Origin: Denitrobaculum sp965225735
GTDB taxonomy: Bacteria > Pseudomonadota > Alphaproteobacteria > Kiloniellales > Kiloniellaceae
DNA length: 64,000 nucleotides
Assembly (NCBI GenBank): GCA_965225735.1
Contig: CBDDBN010000025.1
Location: 124,001-188,000 of the forward strand
Direction of reading: 5' to 3'
Below the pieces are notes generated by a model. It ran no database searches, was not told the origin of the DNA, and was given only the letters and a program-made list of their open reading frames with translations. Numbering within the stretch: position 1 is the first letter of the stretch; the number at the start of each line of letters is the position of its first letter. Below are positions 33,971-42,905 of this stretch, one piece after another. A program made the translations under genes and the position numbers.

Positions 33971-34863
33971 CTCTGCTTCGCTATGTCGACGAGGTCGCCC
34001 GCCAGGGATCTATCCGCAAGGCCGCAAAGGTCCTCAACGTGGCCTCATCCGCCGTGAACCGGCAGATCCTCAAGCTTGAGGCCGAATTCGATACGCGGAT
34101 CTTCGACCGTCTGCCGGAGGGCGTGGAGTTGACCGCGGCCGGCCGGGTGGTGGTCGAACACTGCCGGCGGACGCTCTACGACTACCGGAACCTGCGCGCG
34201 GCGATCGACGACATTCGCGACCTGCGCAGCGGACATGTCCATGTCTCAACGCTCGATTCCATGACCTTCGGTTTTCTGCCCCAGGTCATGGATGACTTCA
34301 GTAACGATCACCCAGGCATCTCATTCACGGTCACCACGGCCTCCCCGGAAGAGACGATCGAAGCCGTGGCCAAGGGCACGGTCCACGTGGGCTTAAGCTT
34401 CAGCCGCGACCTGCATCCGGATGTACGCGTGGTCGCCGAAAAGCCCTCGCCTTTCGGCGTTATCATGCGCCCCGACCATCCCTTGGCTGACCGCCATTAC
34501 GTCACGGTTCAGGATTGCGTCTCCTTCCCGCTGGTCCGCACGGCGGATGCACGGGGCAAGACCTCGATCATCGATCAGGAAATGGATTCCGCCGTGCTGC
34601 CACTCTCAACAATCTTCTACACCAATGCCCTGATCATGGCGAAGCACGCCATCAAGGCCAACCGTGGGGTCGGGATTTACACCAAGGTTGGCTTCCTGTC
34701 GGAAATCGAGGCCGGCGAACTGCGCTTCGTGCCCCTGGCCGAACGCACCTTGAGCGAATACAAGATTGGCGCCGTCATCTCCGCTCACAAAACGATCGAG
34801 ACCTCGGCGCATCTCTTCGTGAGCGCGATTGAGCGGCACTTTCGGAAGGTAGATTTTGCGTAG
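33961..34863 (+). CDS. LysR-type regulator of the CoA-transferase/FAD cluster
   Basis: This 300-residue regulator has an HTH at about residues 5-60 (RQGSIRKAAKVLNVASSAVN) and a substrate-binding domain after residue 88 (RSGHVHVSTLDSMTFGFLPQ). The frame is open from 33892, but GAAGGA lies 9 bp before ATG 33961, and that start gives the normal family length. It is divergent from the NMT1-type ABC/CoA-transferase operon. A nested dyad covers its leader and start codon, which suggests autorepression. The effector is likely the transported acid or its CoA ester. Confidence 0.87.
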   Translation: MHHPLLRYVDEVARQGSIRKAAKVLNVASSAVNRQILKLEAEFDTRIFDRLPEGVELTAAGRVVVEHCRRTLYDYRNLRAAIDDIRDLRSGHVHVSTLDSMTFGFLPQVMDDFSNDHPGISFTVTTASPEETIEAVAKGTVHVGLSFSRDLHPDVRVVAEKPSPFGVIMRPDHPLADRHYVTVQDCVSFPLVRTADARGKTSIIDQEMDSAVLPLSTIFYTNALIMAKHAIKANRGVGIYTKVGFLSEIEAGELRFVPLAERTLSEYKIGAVISAHKTIETSAHLFVSAIERHFRKVDFA

Positions 34864-34868
34864 GCGCC

Positions 34869-35216
34869 CTAACTCTCAATTAGGCAATCGCAGGGTACCC
34901 AGCCTTCCTCACCGGTCCCGTTTCGGCACCAGATCCAGCCGCTGCGCCGTTCAAAACCTCTGAGCTTTTCACCTGCGTCAATGGTCAACTCCACGGTGTT
35001 GAAAGCCCTTAGCAAAGTCGCGGTTTTACCGGATGCGCCGATCGAAAGCAGCTCTTCCGGCAACCAACCCCCGATCCCATCCCGGTTCCGGCACCAGACC
35101 CAGCCCGGCCAGTCCTCATCCCTTTTGCCGAGGTCAACGCCTTCACCTTCGGTCACTGACAAGGCCGGTGAATAGCTTTGCCTCCAGGACTTCGTGACTT
35201 TGAAGACGTCCGCCAT
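34869..35216 (-). CDS. Tandem SH3-domain protein
   Basis: This 115-residue soluble protein has two bacterial SH3-like repeats, each ending in a W-V/I-W-C-R-N motif: GWVWCRNRDGIGGWLPEELL and GWIWCRNGTGEEGWVPCDCL. The repeats belong to the variant-SH3 group. There is no signal peptide, so it is predicted cytoplasmic. It starts 15 bp after the membrane protein encoded at 35232-35933 and is probably co-expressed with it. The ligand is unknown. Confidence 0.8.
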   Translation of the reverse strand: MADVFKVTKSWRQSYSPALSVTEGEGVDLGKRDEDWPGWVWCRNRDGIGGWLPEELLSIGASGKTATLLRAFNTVELTIDAGEKLRGFERRSGWIWCRNGTGEEGWVPCDCLIES

Positions 35217-35231
35217 GGAACTATTGCGGGT

Positions 35232-35933
35232 TCACTTATAGGAATCTGTCGCCAACGCCCGGAATTCCGGCCGCAGGTCACTGGGCATGCCCCAGGAAAG
35301 ATCGGTGAAAACGATCCGGTAGAGTTCTTTCCACTTCGAAGACTGCCGATTGGCAAGTTCGTCTTTCCATCTGTCGAGAAGCTTCCTGATCTCCGACACG
35401 TTGTGATAATCGGGCCATTCTGCAAAGGCTTCGCCGAAGGCCGTCAGCGCCGCTTCGACATCGCGGTCAAGCAACGCGAGAAAACCACGCCGTTCCATCG
35501 CCGATACCTTCTGCACCCGGGTCTGCTGCGGCGCCTCAGGCGCTTGCGCCCGCCTCCGGTCAGCAGTGGGGGCGGTCTGCTGGATCTGCTCCACACCGCG
35601 GGTCAATGCACTCGAGAGATTGGTCAGCTTATTCTCGATGTCGGCGGTCACCTGCTCACTGACCTCGGGCGTATCGCCCTCCGCCGCCTGCTGAGCCTGC
35701 AGAAGTGCTCGGATATCGGCGATCTCTTCCCGCGCCTGCTGCTCGAGCTGCTCGATCTGCGGTCCGATCCGCACGACACCCGCAACCTCGACTTCGCGGT
35801 TCTCCAAAATCCTGCGAACATCGTCTTGAAAAATCAGTACGACCGACAACGCAATCACCGGCCACATAAAGGTCCGCAGATATTCGAGAATCAGGTGGCC
35901 GAGCGCGTAACGGCCACTGTCATCGGAAGCCAT
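35232..35933 (-). CDS. Membrane-anchored coiled-coil protein of unknown function
   Basis: This is a 233-residue protein. One transmembrane helix lies at about residues 20-40 (LRTFMWPVIALSVVLIFQDD). It is followed by an acidic coiled coil (PQIEQLEQQAREEIADIRAL, continuing to about 130), then an Ala/Gln/Arg-rich linker and a helical C-terminal part (FLALLDRDVEAALTAFGEAF) that looks like a TPR-type helix pair. The family was not recognised. It is co-directional with the SH3 gene downstream and divergent from mtgA. Confidence 0.7.
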   Translation of the reverse strand: MASDDSGRYALGHLILEYLRTFMWPVIALSVVLIFQDDVRRILENREVEVAGVVRIGPQIEQLEQQAREEIADIRALLQAQQAAEGDTPEVSEQVTADIENKLTNLSSALTRGVEQIQQTAPTADRRRAQAPEAPQQTRVQKVSAMERRGFLALLDRDVEAALTAFGEAFAEWPDYHNVSEIRKLLDRWKDELANRQSSKWKELYRIVFTDLSWGMPSDLRPEFRALATDSYK

Positions 35934-36163
35934 GGCTTTGTTCTCCCTTAACTCGCCTGCCGATGCCGCGTTGGACCGACTCGGGAACGATAAGCGCCTC
36001 CGATCATCCTAAACGCGCAAGAACATCAGCCGCAATCGCATCGGGAGAATGGCGCGCCCGAATAAAAACACGCGGATCGGCAGAGGGTGCAACTTGCACA
36101 GGCTTACTGGGATGGTTTAAGCACTGCCTCTCGCCTCTTTGGTGGAACCGGCAGTCCATCCCG

Positions 36164-36841
36164 ATGAAATTTCTGAAACGACTCACCAGGAAAGCCGCAA
36201 AGCTGCTGCTGTTTCTTTTGCTGGCGGTTGCGGCGCTTATTCTACTGTTTCGCTTTGTGCCGGTTCCCATAACGCCACTGATGGTGATGCGCGACGCGCC
36301 CATCAAGAAACAGTGGGTGGCTTACAGCGACATCGCCCCGGCCCTGCCGCGCGCGGCCATTGCGGCGGAAGACAACCTTTTCTGCGGACACTGGGGCTTC
36401 GATTTTAAGTCGCTTCAGACGGCAGCTGTAGCCTTCGCAAGCGGCGAGAAAGCCGGCGGTGGCTCGACCATCTCCATGCAGACGGCGAAGAACCTCTTTC
36501 TTTGGCCGGAGCGCAGCATCTGGCGGAAGCTGATTGAAGCACCGCTGACCTTGGCGATTGAGGCGACCTGGCCAAAGACACGGATCCTTGAAGTCTATCT
36601 CAACATCGCAGAATGGGGCCCGGGCGTTTACGGAGCGGAGGCCGCCGCCCGCCATCACTTCGGCAAGTCGGCAAAGGCTCTGTCCCGAACCGAAGCCGCG
36701 CGCCTTGCCGCCGTCTTGCCAAGTCCCTTGAAGTGGTCGGCGGGTAAGCCAGGCAACTACGTTCGCCGGCGCACGGAGATCATCAATCGCCGCGTCACGC
36801 AACTGGGTCCCATGCTTGACTGCGCGAAACGACCGGATTGA
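36164..36841 (+). CDS. mtgA: Monofunctional biosynthetic peptidoglycan transglycosylase
   Basis: This 225-residue GT51 glycosyltransferase polymerises lipid II into glycan strands. A transmembrane anchor lies at about residues 12-30 (AKLLLFLLLAVAALILLF). The catalytic Glu is in AAIAAEDNLFCGHWGFD (about residue 69). GGSTISMQTAKNLFLWPERS is the second GT51 block, and LNIAEWGPGVYGAEAAARHH the fourth. The frame is open back to 35963, but ATG 36164 lies immediately before the membrane anchor and gives the normal MtgA length. No penicillin-binding domain is fused. Confidence 0.94.
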   Translation: MKFLKRLTRKAAKLLLFLLLAVAALILLFRFVPVPITPLMVMRDAPIKKQWVAYSDIAPALPRAAIAAEDNLFCGHWGFDFKSLQTAAVAFASGEKAGGGSTISMQTAKNLFLWPERSIWRKLIEAPLTLAIEATWPKTRILEVYLNIAEWGPGVYGAEAAARHHFGKSAKALSRTEAARLAAVLPSPLKWSAGKPGNYVRRRTEIINRRVTQLGPMLDCAKRPD

Positions 36842-36969
36842 CAGGCAAGCGTCGTCCTCTATGAATGAGGGAAACCTGAACAAGAAACTTACGCCTTTGC
36901 TATCGAACGCACGCGCCGCGTCTCCGATAGCCGCAGTGCCGCGGTGAAGCTCCAGGACATCGGATCAAA

Positions 36970-37335
36970 ATGGCGACTGAGACTTCACGCCCTACAGCTA
37001 AGGACGAACTGACAGCACCAGCCGGCAACTCCGAGGCTATGCATGAGATGCTCGCGAACGCCAGAGAAGCGCGCGACTTTCTCAAGGCTATCGCCCACGA
37101 GCAGCGTCTCCTGATCCTCTGCATCCTTGCCGAAGGGGAAAAGTCGGTTCGCGAATTGGAACAGCTATTGGAAATGCGCCAACCCTCCGTGTCGCAGCAG
37201 CTCGCCAGGCTTCGAGCAGAGGGGTTGGTTACGACGCGTCGCAGCGGCAAAACCATTTTTTACGCGCTGGCGAGCGACAATGCGCGCGAGCTGATTTCAT
37301 TGCTCTATCGTATGTTCTGCGGGCCCAAATCCTGA
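36970..37335 (+). CDS. ArsR-family repressor, BigR/SqrR-like sulfur sensor
   Basis: This 121-residue winged-helix repressor has two cysteines placed as in BigR/SqrR: Cys51 in LLILCILAEGEKSV and Cys117 in LYRMFCGPKS. In those proteins a polysulfide bond between the two releases DNA. The recognition helix is MRQPSVSQQLARLRAEGLV, and there is no CxC metal motif of arsenic or cadmium sensors. The gene stands alone; no sulfide:quinone reductase, persulfide dioxygenase or rhodanese gene is next to it. Its target operon is probably elsewhere. Confidence 0.83.
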   Translation: MATETSRPTAKDELTAPAGNSEAMHEMLANAREARDFLKAIAHEQRLLILCILAEGEKSVRELEQLLEMRQPSVSQQLARLRAEGLVTTRRSGKTIFYALASDNARELISLLYRMFCGPKS

Positions 37336-37465
37336 TCTAGACCTGCAAAGGAGGCGACATTTCAACCCTTACAGTCTTTCTATGCCAGATTATGAGACCC
37401 TTGCGATTGATACCGGAATATGGAAGTGAGGACTCAACGACCGGCTTCATCCAGCGGGTAATCAC

Positions 37466-37930
37466 ATGACACTGCTATTCGGCAATTTCTCGTCGGACGA
37501 ATTACTCAGCGAACCTCTAAGATGCTTTTACAGCTTCTGGCTCCAGAAAATGGAAAGCTTGGGACACCTGCCAGCCCGGGCGCATTTCGACCCGATCGAG
37601 ATCCCAACGGAGATCCTGCCCTATCTGACACTCTTCGACGTCATCCAAAGCGACCGGGGCATTAGGTTCCACATCCGGCTCGTCGGCACCGGCATCGTTG
37701 CGGAAACTGGGCAAGACACGACCGGCTCCTTTCTGGACGAAATGCCCAACACGGACGCGATCAGCGAACGCGCAATCTGGATCGTGACCAACAAGAAGCC
37801 CGTGTATGTCGATAATCAGCCCATCAATTGGACATCAATGGACTTCAAGTCCTACAGCGCGCTAGGGGTACCACTCGCCACTGATGGTACAAACGTCGAT
37901 AAGATCTTTTACCAGATGGCCTTTTCCTGA
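37466..37930 (+). CDS. PAS-domain protein (PAS_5 family)
   Basis: This is a 154-residue single-domain protein of the alphaproteobacterial PAS_5 group. MESLGHLPARAHFDPIEIPT and LPYLTLFDVIQSDRGIRFHI are typical opening blocks, with RLVGTGIVAETGQDTTGSFL in the core. No output domain is attached. It is convergent with the histidine kinase ending at 37945, only 14 bp away. A role as a sensory partner is possible but unsupported. Confidence 0.75.
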   Translation: MTLLFGNFSSDELLSEPLRCFYSFWLQKMESLGHLPARAHFDPIEIPTEILPYLTLFDVIQSDRGIRFHIRLVGTGIVAETGQDTTGSFLDEMPNTDAISERAIWIVTNKKPVYVDNQPINWTSMDFKSYSALGVPLATDGTNVDKIFYQMAFS

Positions 37931-37944
37931 CAGCAGGTGAGTCG

Positions 37945-39768
37945 TTAACTGGCTTCAGCTGCCTTTGTGACGTCTCGCATTCGGCTCGCGGGCAGCCGAA
38001 TGATTGCCTGCGTACCCTTGCCCTTGTCGCTATCGATCTCGAAACTGCCGTCGTGCAAGGCGATGAGGCGCGCAACGATCGAAAGCCCCAGTCCCGTGCC
38101 TTGTATCCCCTGCTTAACGTCGCTCGCGCGGCGCTGGAAAGGCTGCATAAGCCGTTCGATCGAAGCGCGGGGAATACCTGGCCCGTTGTCGGCGACGACG
38201 ATCTCAAGTCCGCCGTCGGCCATGACAGTGGCACGCAGGATGACGCTGCCGCCAGCCTGGGTGTAGCGCAATGCGTTCGAAAGCAGGTTAAGGATCGCCT
38301 GTTTGATCACGCGTTCGTCGGCGAAAAGCAACACCCCATCGGCGTAGTTCTCTATCGAGAGATGAATCTCCCGTTCGCCCGCGGTCGGCCCAACCAGCCT
38401 CACGGCGTCTCTTAGTAGGTCCGACAGACCGACGATCTCTTCAAACAACTCGAACTGACCGGCCTCGATCTTCGATAGGTCGAGAAGATCATCGATCAGC
38501 GCATGCAGATGCTTCGCCGACTTCGAGATATCCCCCATATACTCGCGTCGTTTTTCCTCATTCAGACGGTCCATCTTGGCGGTTAGCATCAAGTCCGCAA
38601 AACCGATGATGGCGTTGAGAGGTGTCCGCAACTCGTGGCTCATATTTGCAAGGAACAGCGACTTGGTCTCGTTCGCCCGCTCGGCCCGCCGTCGTGCCTC
38701 AAGCTCGCGCGTCCGCACCTCCTCGATCCTGTCCCCCATTTTGTTAAAGGCCGACTTCAGATCCTCGATCTCATGGAAGTCGAGAACACCTGGCCCATCC
38801 GAGGCGCGCGCGGAAGAATCACCGTCAGCCAAAGCCCCCGCCGCAGAAGTGACGGATTTAAGCGATCGAACAAGCGCAAAAGAAAGAGTCGCCGCGAGAC
38901 TGGCAGCCAGAGCCAACCCAGCCGCGAAGACGATCATGGCAGAGAGCTGAATGCCGGCTGCCTTTTCTTTCAGCTCTGCCACGGGCTGCGGCACCATGAC
39001 CCCCCAGCCGGGCCCTTCGACTGCGGTAAAGCCCGCTACCATGTCATCTTTCAAAGCCGGCGAATAGAAAGTCTCTACGCCTGTCTCGCCGGCCAGCATG
39101 CGCTGGACCACCGAGACCTTCGAGATATCGCGCATGTCGGCGATCCAGGAGTCGAGGGGGTGCGACAAGACCCGCCCGTTCTGATCGACGATCGCGGCAT
39201 GCCCCCGCTGCCCAAAGCTGATCTGCTTACCCAGTTGCACGAAGTAATCCGTAAAGAGGGCGCCAATAACCATGCGCTCGCCGTAGAGTTTGACGAAGTA
39301 GAGGGTAGGACGGCCGTCTTGAGCCGGCAGAACACCTGTCAGAACTGTTCGCTCGGGATCAGCGATCGATCGGAAGAATTCGAAGCGCTCGCTTGGGATG
39401 GTTTCAGGGCAGCGAAAGGGTCCATTGTCGATTTCCATCAACACCCGCCCGCTCTCCAGTTCGGCAACGCAGATGTGCCGGAAGTCCAAATTCGTAAGCA
39501 ATTCCTCGGCGAAGGCGAAGTCCTTGCCGTCGACGAGGTTGCGGGAGACGATTTCATAACCGGCCATCGCATCGCGATAATAGCGCGAAAGCGCGGAACT
39601 CAGATTATTGGCCAGAAGCAGGTGCCGCTCGTGCACTTCCTCGAACTCGCCGTCCAAGGCTTCGGAATGCGGCCAGAGCCAGAACAGGCATAGGGGAACC
39701 ACGGTGATTGCCAGAAAAATCACCATCAAGCCCCAGACGATCCGGACCCGCAGCTTCACGAACGCCAC
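37945..39768 (-). CDS. Cache-type membrane sensor histidine kinase
   Basis: This 607-residue kinase opens with a transmembrane helix (LRVRIVWGLMVIFLAITVVP), followed by a periplasmic Cache-like sensor of about 230 residues. A second helix (LSAMIVFAAGLALAASLAAT) leads to a HAMP segment and a coiled coil (TRELEARRRAERANETKSLF). The HisKA phosphorylation site is FLANMSHELRTPLNAIIGF. ATP-binding boxes are ILNLLSNALRYTQ, VVADNGPGIP and GIQGTGLGLSIVARL. No receiver domain is fused and no response regulator is adjacent, so it is an orphan kinase. Cache sensors bind small ligands such as amino or carboxylic acids. Confidence 0.9.
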   Translation of the reverse strand: MAFVKLRVRIVWGLMVIFLAITVVPLCLFWLWPHSEALDGEFEEVHERHLLLANNLSSALSRYYRDAMAGYEIVSRNLVDGKDFAFAEELLTNLDFRHICVAELESGRVLMEIDNGPFRCPETIPSERFEFFRSIADPERTVLTGVLPAQDGRPTLYFVKLYGERMVIGALFTDYFVQLGKQISFGQRGHAAIVDQNGRVLSHPLDSWIADMRDISKVSVVQRMLAGETGVETFYSPALKDDMVAGFTAVEGPGWGVMVPQPVAELKEKAAGIQLSAMIVFAAGLALAASLAATLSFALVRSLKSVTSAAGALADGDSSARASDGPGVLDFHEIEDLKSAFNKMGDRIEEVRTRELEARRRAERANETKSLFLANMSHELRTPLNAIIGFADLMLTAKMDRLNEEKRREYMGDISKSAKHLHALIDDLLDLSKIEAGQFELFEEIVGLSDLLRDAVRLVGPTAGEREIHLSIENYADGVLLFADERVIKQAILNLLSNALRYTQAGGSVILRATVMADGGLEIVVADNGPGIPRASIERLMQPFQRRASDVKQGIQGTGLGLSIVARLIALHDGSFEIDSDKGKGTQAIIRLPASRMRDVTKAAEAS

Positions 39769-40433
39769 CCCACTATTGCTCCAGCTTTTCCAGATACATC
39801 AGAGAGATGAATAATTAATAAACGTTAAGCATGCCCATCAAGGTCTCCTGTTTCAGTCAAAGCCAGGGCGCTGCAAAAACAACGGAATTCAGTCGCCCCC
39901 TCGCTTTGGCGCAAATGGCCGGTCTGTTTCCCTCTGACCAAAGCAAGTGAAGAAACAGCCACCTCTTCTTCAGGTAATCTTGAGGATTTACGCTCAAGCT
40001 CAATAGGTTGAAACCTGTAAAAAGCCGGCGAGTCCGGTTTGTCTGTAGCTAAAACAACGGCCAGCTGCGGGATCCCGCTAGCACCAAGTGAGAGCTAAGA
40101 AAAAAACAGCGACACATGTCGGTTTTTTTTACAGATCTTGAGCGCATGTTAGGTGATCGTCAAATATTTGACATAATTCAGTTTTCGACCTACGGGCGTA
40201 GATCTTTGCACGTCCCTGGTGTCGAAATTTTATACAGTTTCCGCAAATTTGGAAACGCACGCGCCGCCAACAAATTGAAAACGCAAACAAAATACAATCT
40301 GGCCTGTATTTTGCTTAATAAAAAGTCAATACTGGCTTCGGCATGCCGGTGGAGGTTAATATTTTAAAACCATGCGACGTGTCGTAAAGCTGCTATGGGT
40401 CGGTTTTTGGGGGCAGTTGTGCGAACTGCAGTG
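39769..40433. other. Low-GC intergenic region
   Basis: About 665 bp, noticeably richer in A+T than its surroundings after about 40080. An 83-codon plus-strand frame (40116-40367) exists but has no ribosome site of note and no recognisable domain; I treat it as doubtful. The kinase promoter lies at the left and that of the secreted orphan gene at the right. No tRNA or mobile element end was seen. Confidence 0.5.
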
Positions 40434-41264
40434 ATGAGGCGTCTGGTTCTAGCAGCCTGCGGCATCGCAGCCCTTCCGTTCGTTTGCCTGCCCGTAAGTG
40501 CCGAACCGATCACATCAGATTGGATCGATCAAGCAGCGCCCTACACTAAACCGGCACTTTCCGCAGGCCTGAGACAAAGCGAACCCTCGGCCGCGGAAGC
40601 CGCGAAGATTGACCCGCAGGACCTCGTCACCACAGGACCCCGAAAAAAGGAAAAGAACGGCCGAGCCGCCGCTGTTATTAGGAAGACTTCCAGCAGCAAA
40701 CCTGACGGTGACGAGAGTGAGCCCGAGATTCCTTGGGAGCTGATCGAGCTGGCCTTGCAGCAACAGAACCAAGCGAAGAGCAGCCATCGCGAGTCGGAAA
40801 TTACCATCAGCCGCGAATACCAGCAGCTTGTTATCGATTCACTGCCCGATTTTGCCCTGGATATCGCTTACGCGCAGCCAACCGGCAGCATACCGGTTCT
40901 AGACTTCCTGCGCGCTCAAACCTCTTCTCTCTCCGTAGAGATTGCGACTTTTACAAGTGATATCGCAATCCAAGACGACACCATCGCCATGGCGAGCAAC
41001 GGAAACTTGGATAGCGACGACAGCGTCGGCGAAGCTCGACCGCACAAGGAGGGAACAAAGCTTCCCTCGCTCCTGAAGCAGCTATTCTTCTGGGGATTGG
41101 GCCTGCTGGTTTTCTACACCTTTGTCGAAGCCGTCTTTACGAAACTTTTGCGCCGTGATGAACAAGGCTTGGCCAACGCCCAACGCGGAAGTGACGGTCA
41201 AGCAGGACGTCCTACCCGCAGACGCAGATTTGGAAGAACGCGCCGGAGACACAGTTCGGCTTAA
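40434..41264 (+). CDS. Secreted/membrane orphan protein
   Basis: This is a 276-residue protein with a good signal peptide (MRRLVLAACGIAALPFVCLP, cleavage after VSA). A long polar, Lys/Glu/Ser-rich region follows, then one transmembrane helix near residues 218-236 (LFFWGLGLLVFYTFVEAVFT) and an Arg-rich tail (RRRRFGRTRRRHSS). The tail would be cytoplasmic, giving a type I topology. No family was recognised. The frame extends 13 codons upstream to 40395, but the signal peptide is better formed from 40434. Confidence 0.65.
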   Translation: MRRLVLAACGIAALPFVCLPVSAEPITSDWIDQAAPYTKPALSAGLRQSEPSAAEAAKIDPQDLVTTGPRKKEKNGRAAAVIRKTSSSKPDGDESEPEIPWELIELALQQQNQAKSSHRESEITISREYQQLVIDSLPDFALDIAYAQPTGSIPVLDFLRAQTSSLSVEIATFTSDIAIQDDTIAMASNGNLDSDDSVGEARPHKEGTKLPSLLKQLFFWGLGLLVFYTFVEAVFTKLLRRDEQGLANAQRGSDGQAGRPTRRRRFGRTRRRHSSA

Positions 41265-41315
41265 GTTTTTCAAGGCTGAACTTCGTTCGATTCTGCCCTG
41301 TAGGCAACAGAACGA

Positions 41316-41639
41316 CTACTCGACGATAACGGTCATTTTCATTCTTGTATGGATACCGCAGCGGACTGCAAATCGGCCGTTCTTGTCGAATATCAGTGCG
41401 GATTCGGATCCGGGCTGTTGAATGCCGCTGTTGTAACCCATGGCTTCCACCAGGATATTGTGCTTCACGCGATCAGTATTTTTGAAAAGAACCGTATCGC
41501 CCGAAGCAACCATAACCTTTTCGGTGCTAAAGGTTTTATTGGTCTGGGTCACGACATGATTTACCGCTGCAGAGGCGGACAAACAGCCGCAGGCAGCAAA
41601 AAGACATAAACTGAAAGTGAGCCCCTTTGTCGTGCTCAT
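41316..41639 (-). CDS. Periplasmic cupredoxin (amicyanin/pseudoazurin-like)
   Basis: This is a 107-residue small blue copper protein. The signal peptide is KGLTFSLCLFAACGCLSASA. Copper ligands are His60 (DRVKHNIL), Cys94, His97 and Met100 in AVRCGIHTRMKM; the C-x2-H-x2-M spacing is that of amicyanin and pseudoazurin. The mature domain, about 83 residues, is short but complete. It would carry electrons in the periplasm. No partner dehydrogenase is adjacent; the gene is convergent with the secreted orphan gene. Confidence 0.88.
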   Translation of the reverse strand: MSTTKGLTFSLCLFAACGCLSASAAVNHVVTQTNKTFSTEKVMVASGDTVLFKNTDRVKHNILVEAMGYNSGIQQPGSESALIFDKNGRFAVRCGIHTRMKMTVIVE

Positions 41640-41929
41640 GATTTGCGCCTGGCCTTTCTACCAAAGAGCTTCAACACCCTGTGCAGCGCCGCAATTACGA
41701 AGTCGACGTACACGCATGAGAGGAATCTATTGGGCCTTAAGAGCTTGAATAAACGGTTAATGAGCTGCCTAAAATTTAACCAACTGACCAGCCAACTACA
41801 GCAACCGGCCTTGCTAGCACTGACTTCAGTCTAGCTAGCTGCAAGATGGTCGCCGTCTCAATGAAGCACTAAAAATCGCCTTTAAAGCGAAGTCGCCAAT
41901 AGAAGCATTTCAACGAACCGGACGCTGCT

Positions 41930-42802
41930 TTATCCGCCAGGACTTGGCTTAGTCTGACGAAAAACGCCGGGGGTTATGCCCGTTTCCGCTTTAAATTGGG
42001 CCGTCAGATGACTCTGTGAGCTATAGCCGCAGTCGATAGCGACTTCAGCAAGCCCCTGCCCCGCCTTAATGAGCTCCTTTGCATGCGCGATCCGGATCTG
42101 TCGCAGGCGTTGCCCAGGAGTCAAACCCGTCGCGGCCTTGAAACAACGGGCAAAGTGCCGAGGACTGACTTTCAGATAAGCTGCAAGTTCGGAAATGGAA
42201 TGCGCAGCGGCCGGCGCGCTTTGCATGACATCCTCTATCCGCCGCAGCTCGGCAGCCGACAAGCCCAAAGCCTTGGGCGTCCAGGGCTTCACCGCCTGCA
42301 GACGCGCCAGCAAGGCCAGAATTCCGTACTCTAGTGAGAGACGATCGGCGTCCGTGTGCCAATCCAACTCCAGTATCAGATTCCGGACCATCGCCTGCGC
42401 CAAGGGATCCCGTCCAAAGACAACGGGCTCGAGGCTGCTGACCTTTTGCTCCATCAAGGTTTCCAACTCCGCTTGCGCGAAGTAGATGTGGAACATCGAA
42501 ACATAGGAATCGTTCGTCCAGGCGGTTTCATAGTCTCGGGGCAGAACGCATATCGCATCGGAGCTGCCACGCCCCGCGCCCGCAGGCGACGTGCGCTTGC
42601 CACCGCACAGTTGCCGTACGCCGTTGCCACCCTTCAGGTAAACGCTCAATGTGTGATGATCGGGGGCGCCGTAGGCAAGGAAGCCACCACCCGGCCGTTC
42701 CCAATGGACAATTGACTTGGTCCCGGCCAGCCCGCTTGCGCTGCGCAAGATCTGCGCACTCCCGCTCAAAGCCCGAGGCACTTTCAGATCCGACAGCGTC
42801 AT
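41930..42802 (-). CDS. AraC-family transcriptional regulator
   Basis: This 290-residue regulator has an N-terminal cupin-like sensing domain (FLAYGAPDHHTLSVYLKGGN) and a C-terminal pair of HTHs at about 185-285. The first is SISELAAYLKVSPRHFARCF and the second LAEVAIDCGYSSQSHLTAQF, followed by the family-typical GITPGVFR. It is divergent from a DMT exporter starting at 42906, which it probably controls. Confidence 0.9.
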   Translation of the reverse strand: MTLSDLKVPRALSGSAQILRSASGLAGTKSIVHWERPGGGFLAYGAPDHHTLSVYLKGGNGVRQLCGGKRTSPAGAGRGSSDAICVLPRDYETAWTNDSYVSMFHIYFAQAELETLMEQKVSSLEPVVFGRDPLAQAMVRNLILELDWHTDADRLSLEYGILALLARLQAVKPWTPKALGLSAAELRRIEDVMQSAPAAAHSISELAAYLKVSPRHFARCFKAATGLTPGQRLRQIRIAHAKELIKAGQGLAEVAIDCGYSSQSHLTAQFKAETGITPGVFRQTKPSPGG

Positions 42803-42905
42803 GCCCGTAAGTTAGCTTCAGGTCCGAAGTCTGACAATCCTGTCCGAATCCTGAAATACAAGCGGAGGAAACGGAGATAGATTTAGGCATCGTTGGAGAG
42901 TTTTG

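Noticed and set aside
40116..40367. 83-codon plus-strand frame in the low-GC spacer
   Set aside because: It has no clear ribosome site or homology by eye; it could be a gene, but the sequence does not support it.
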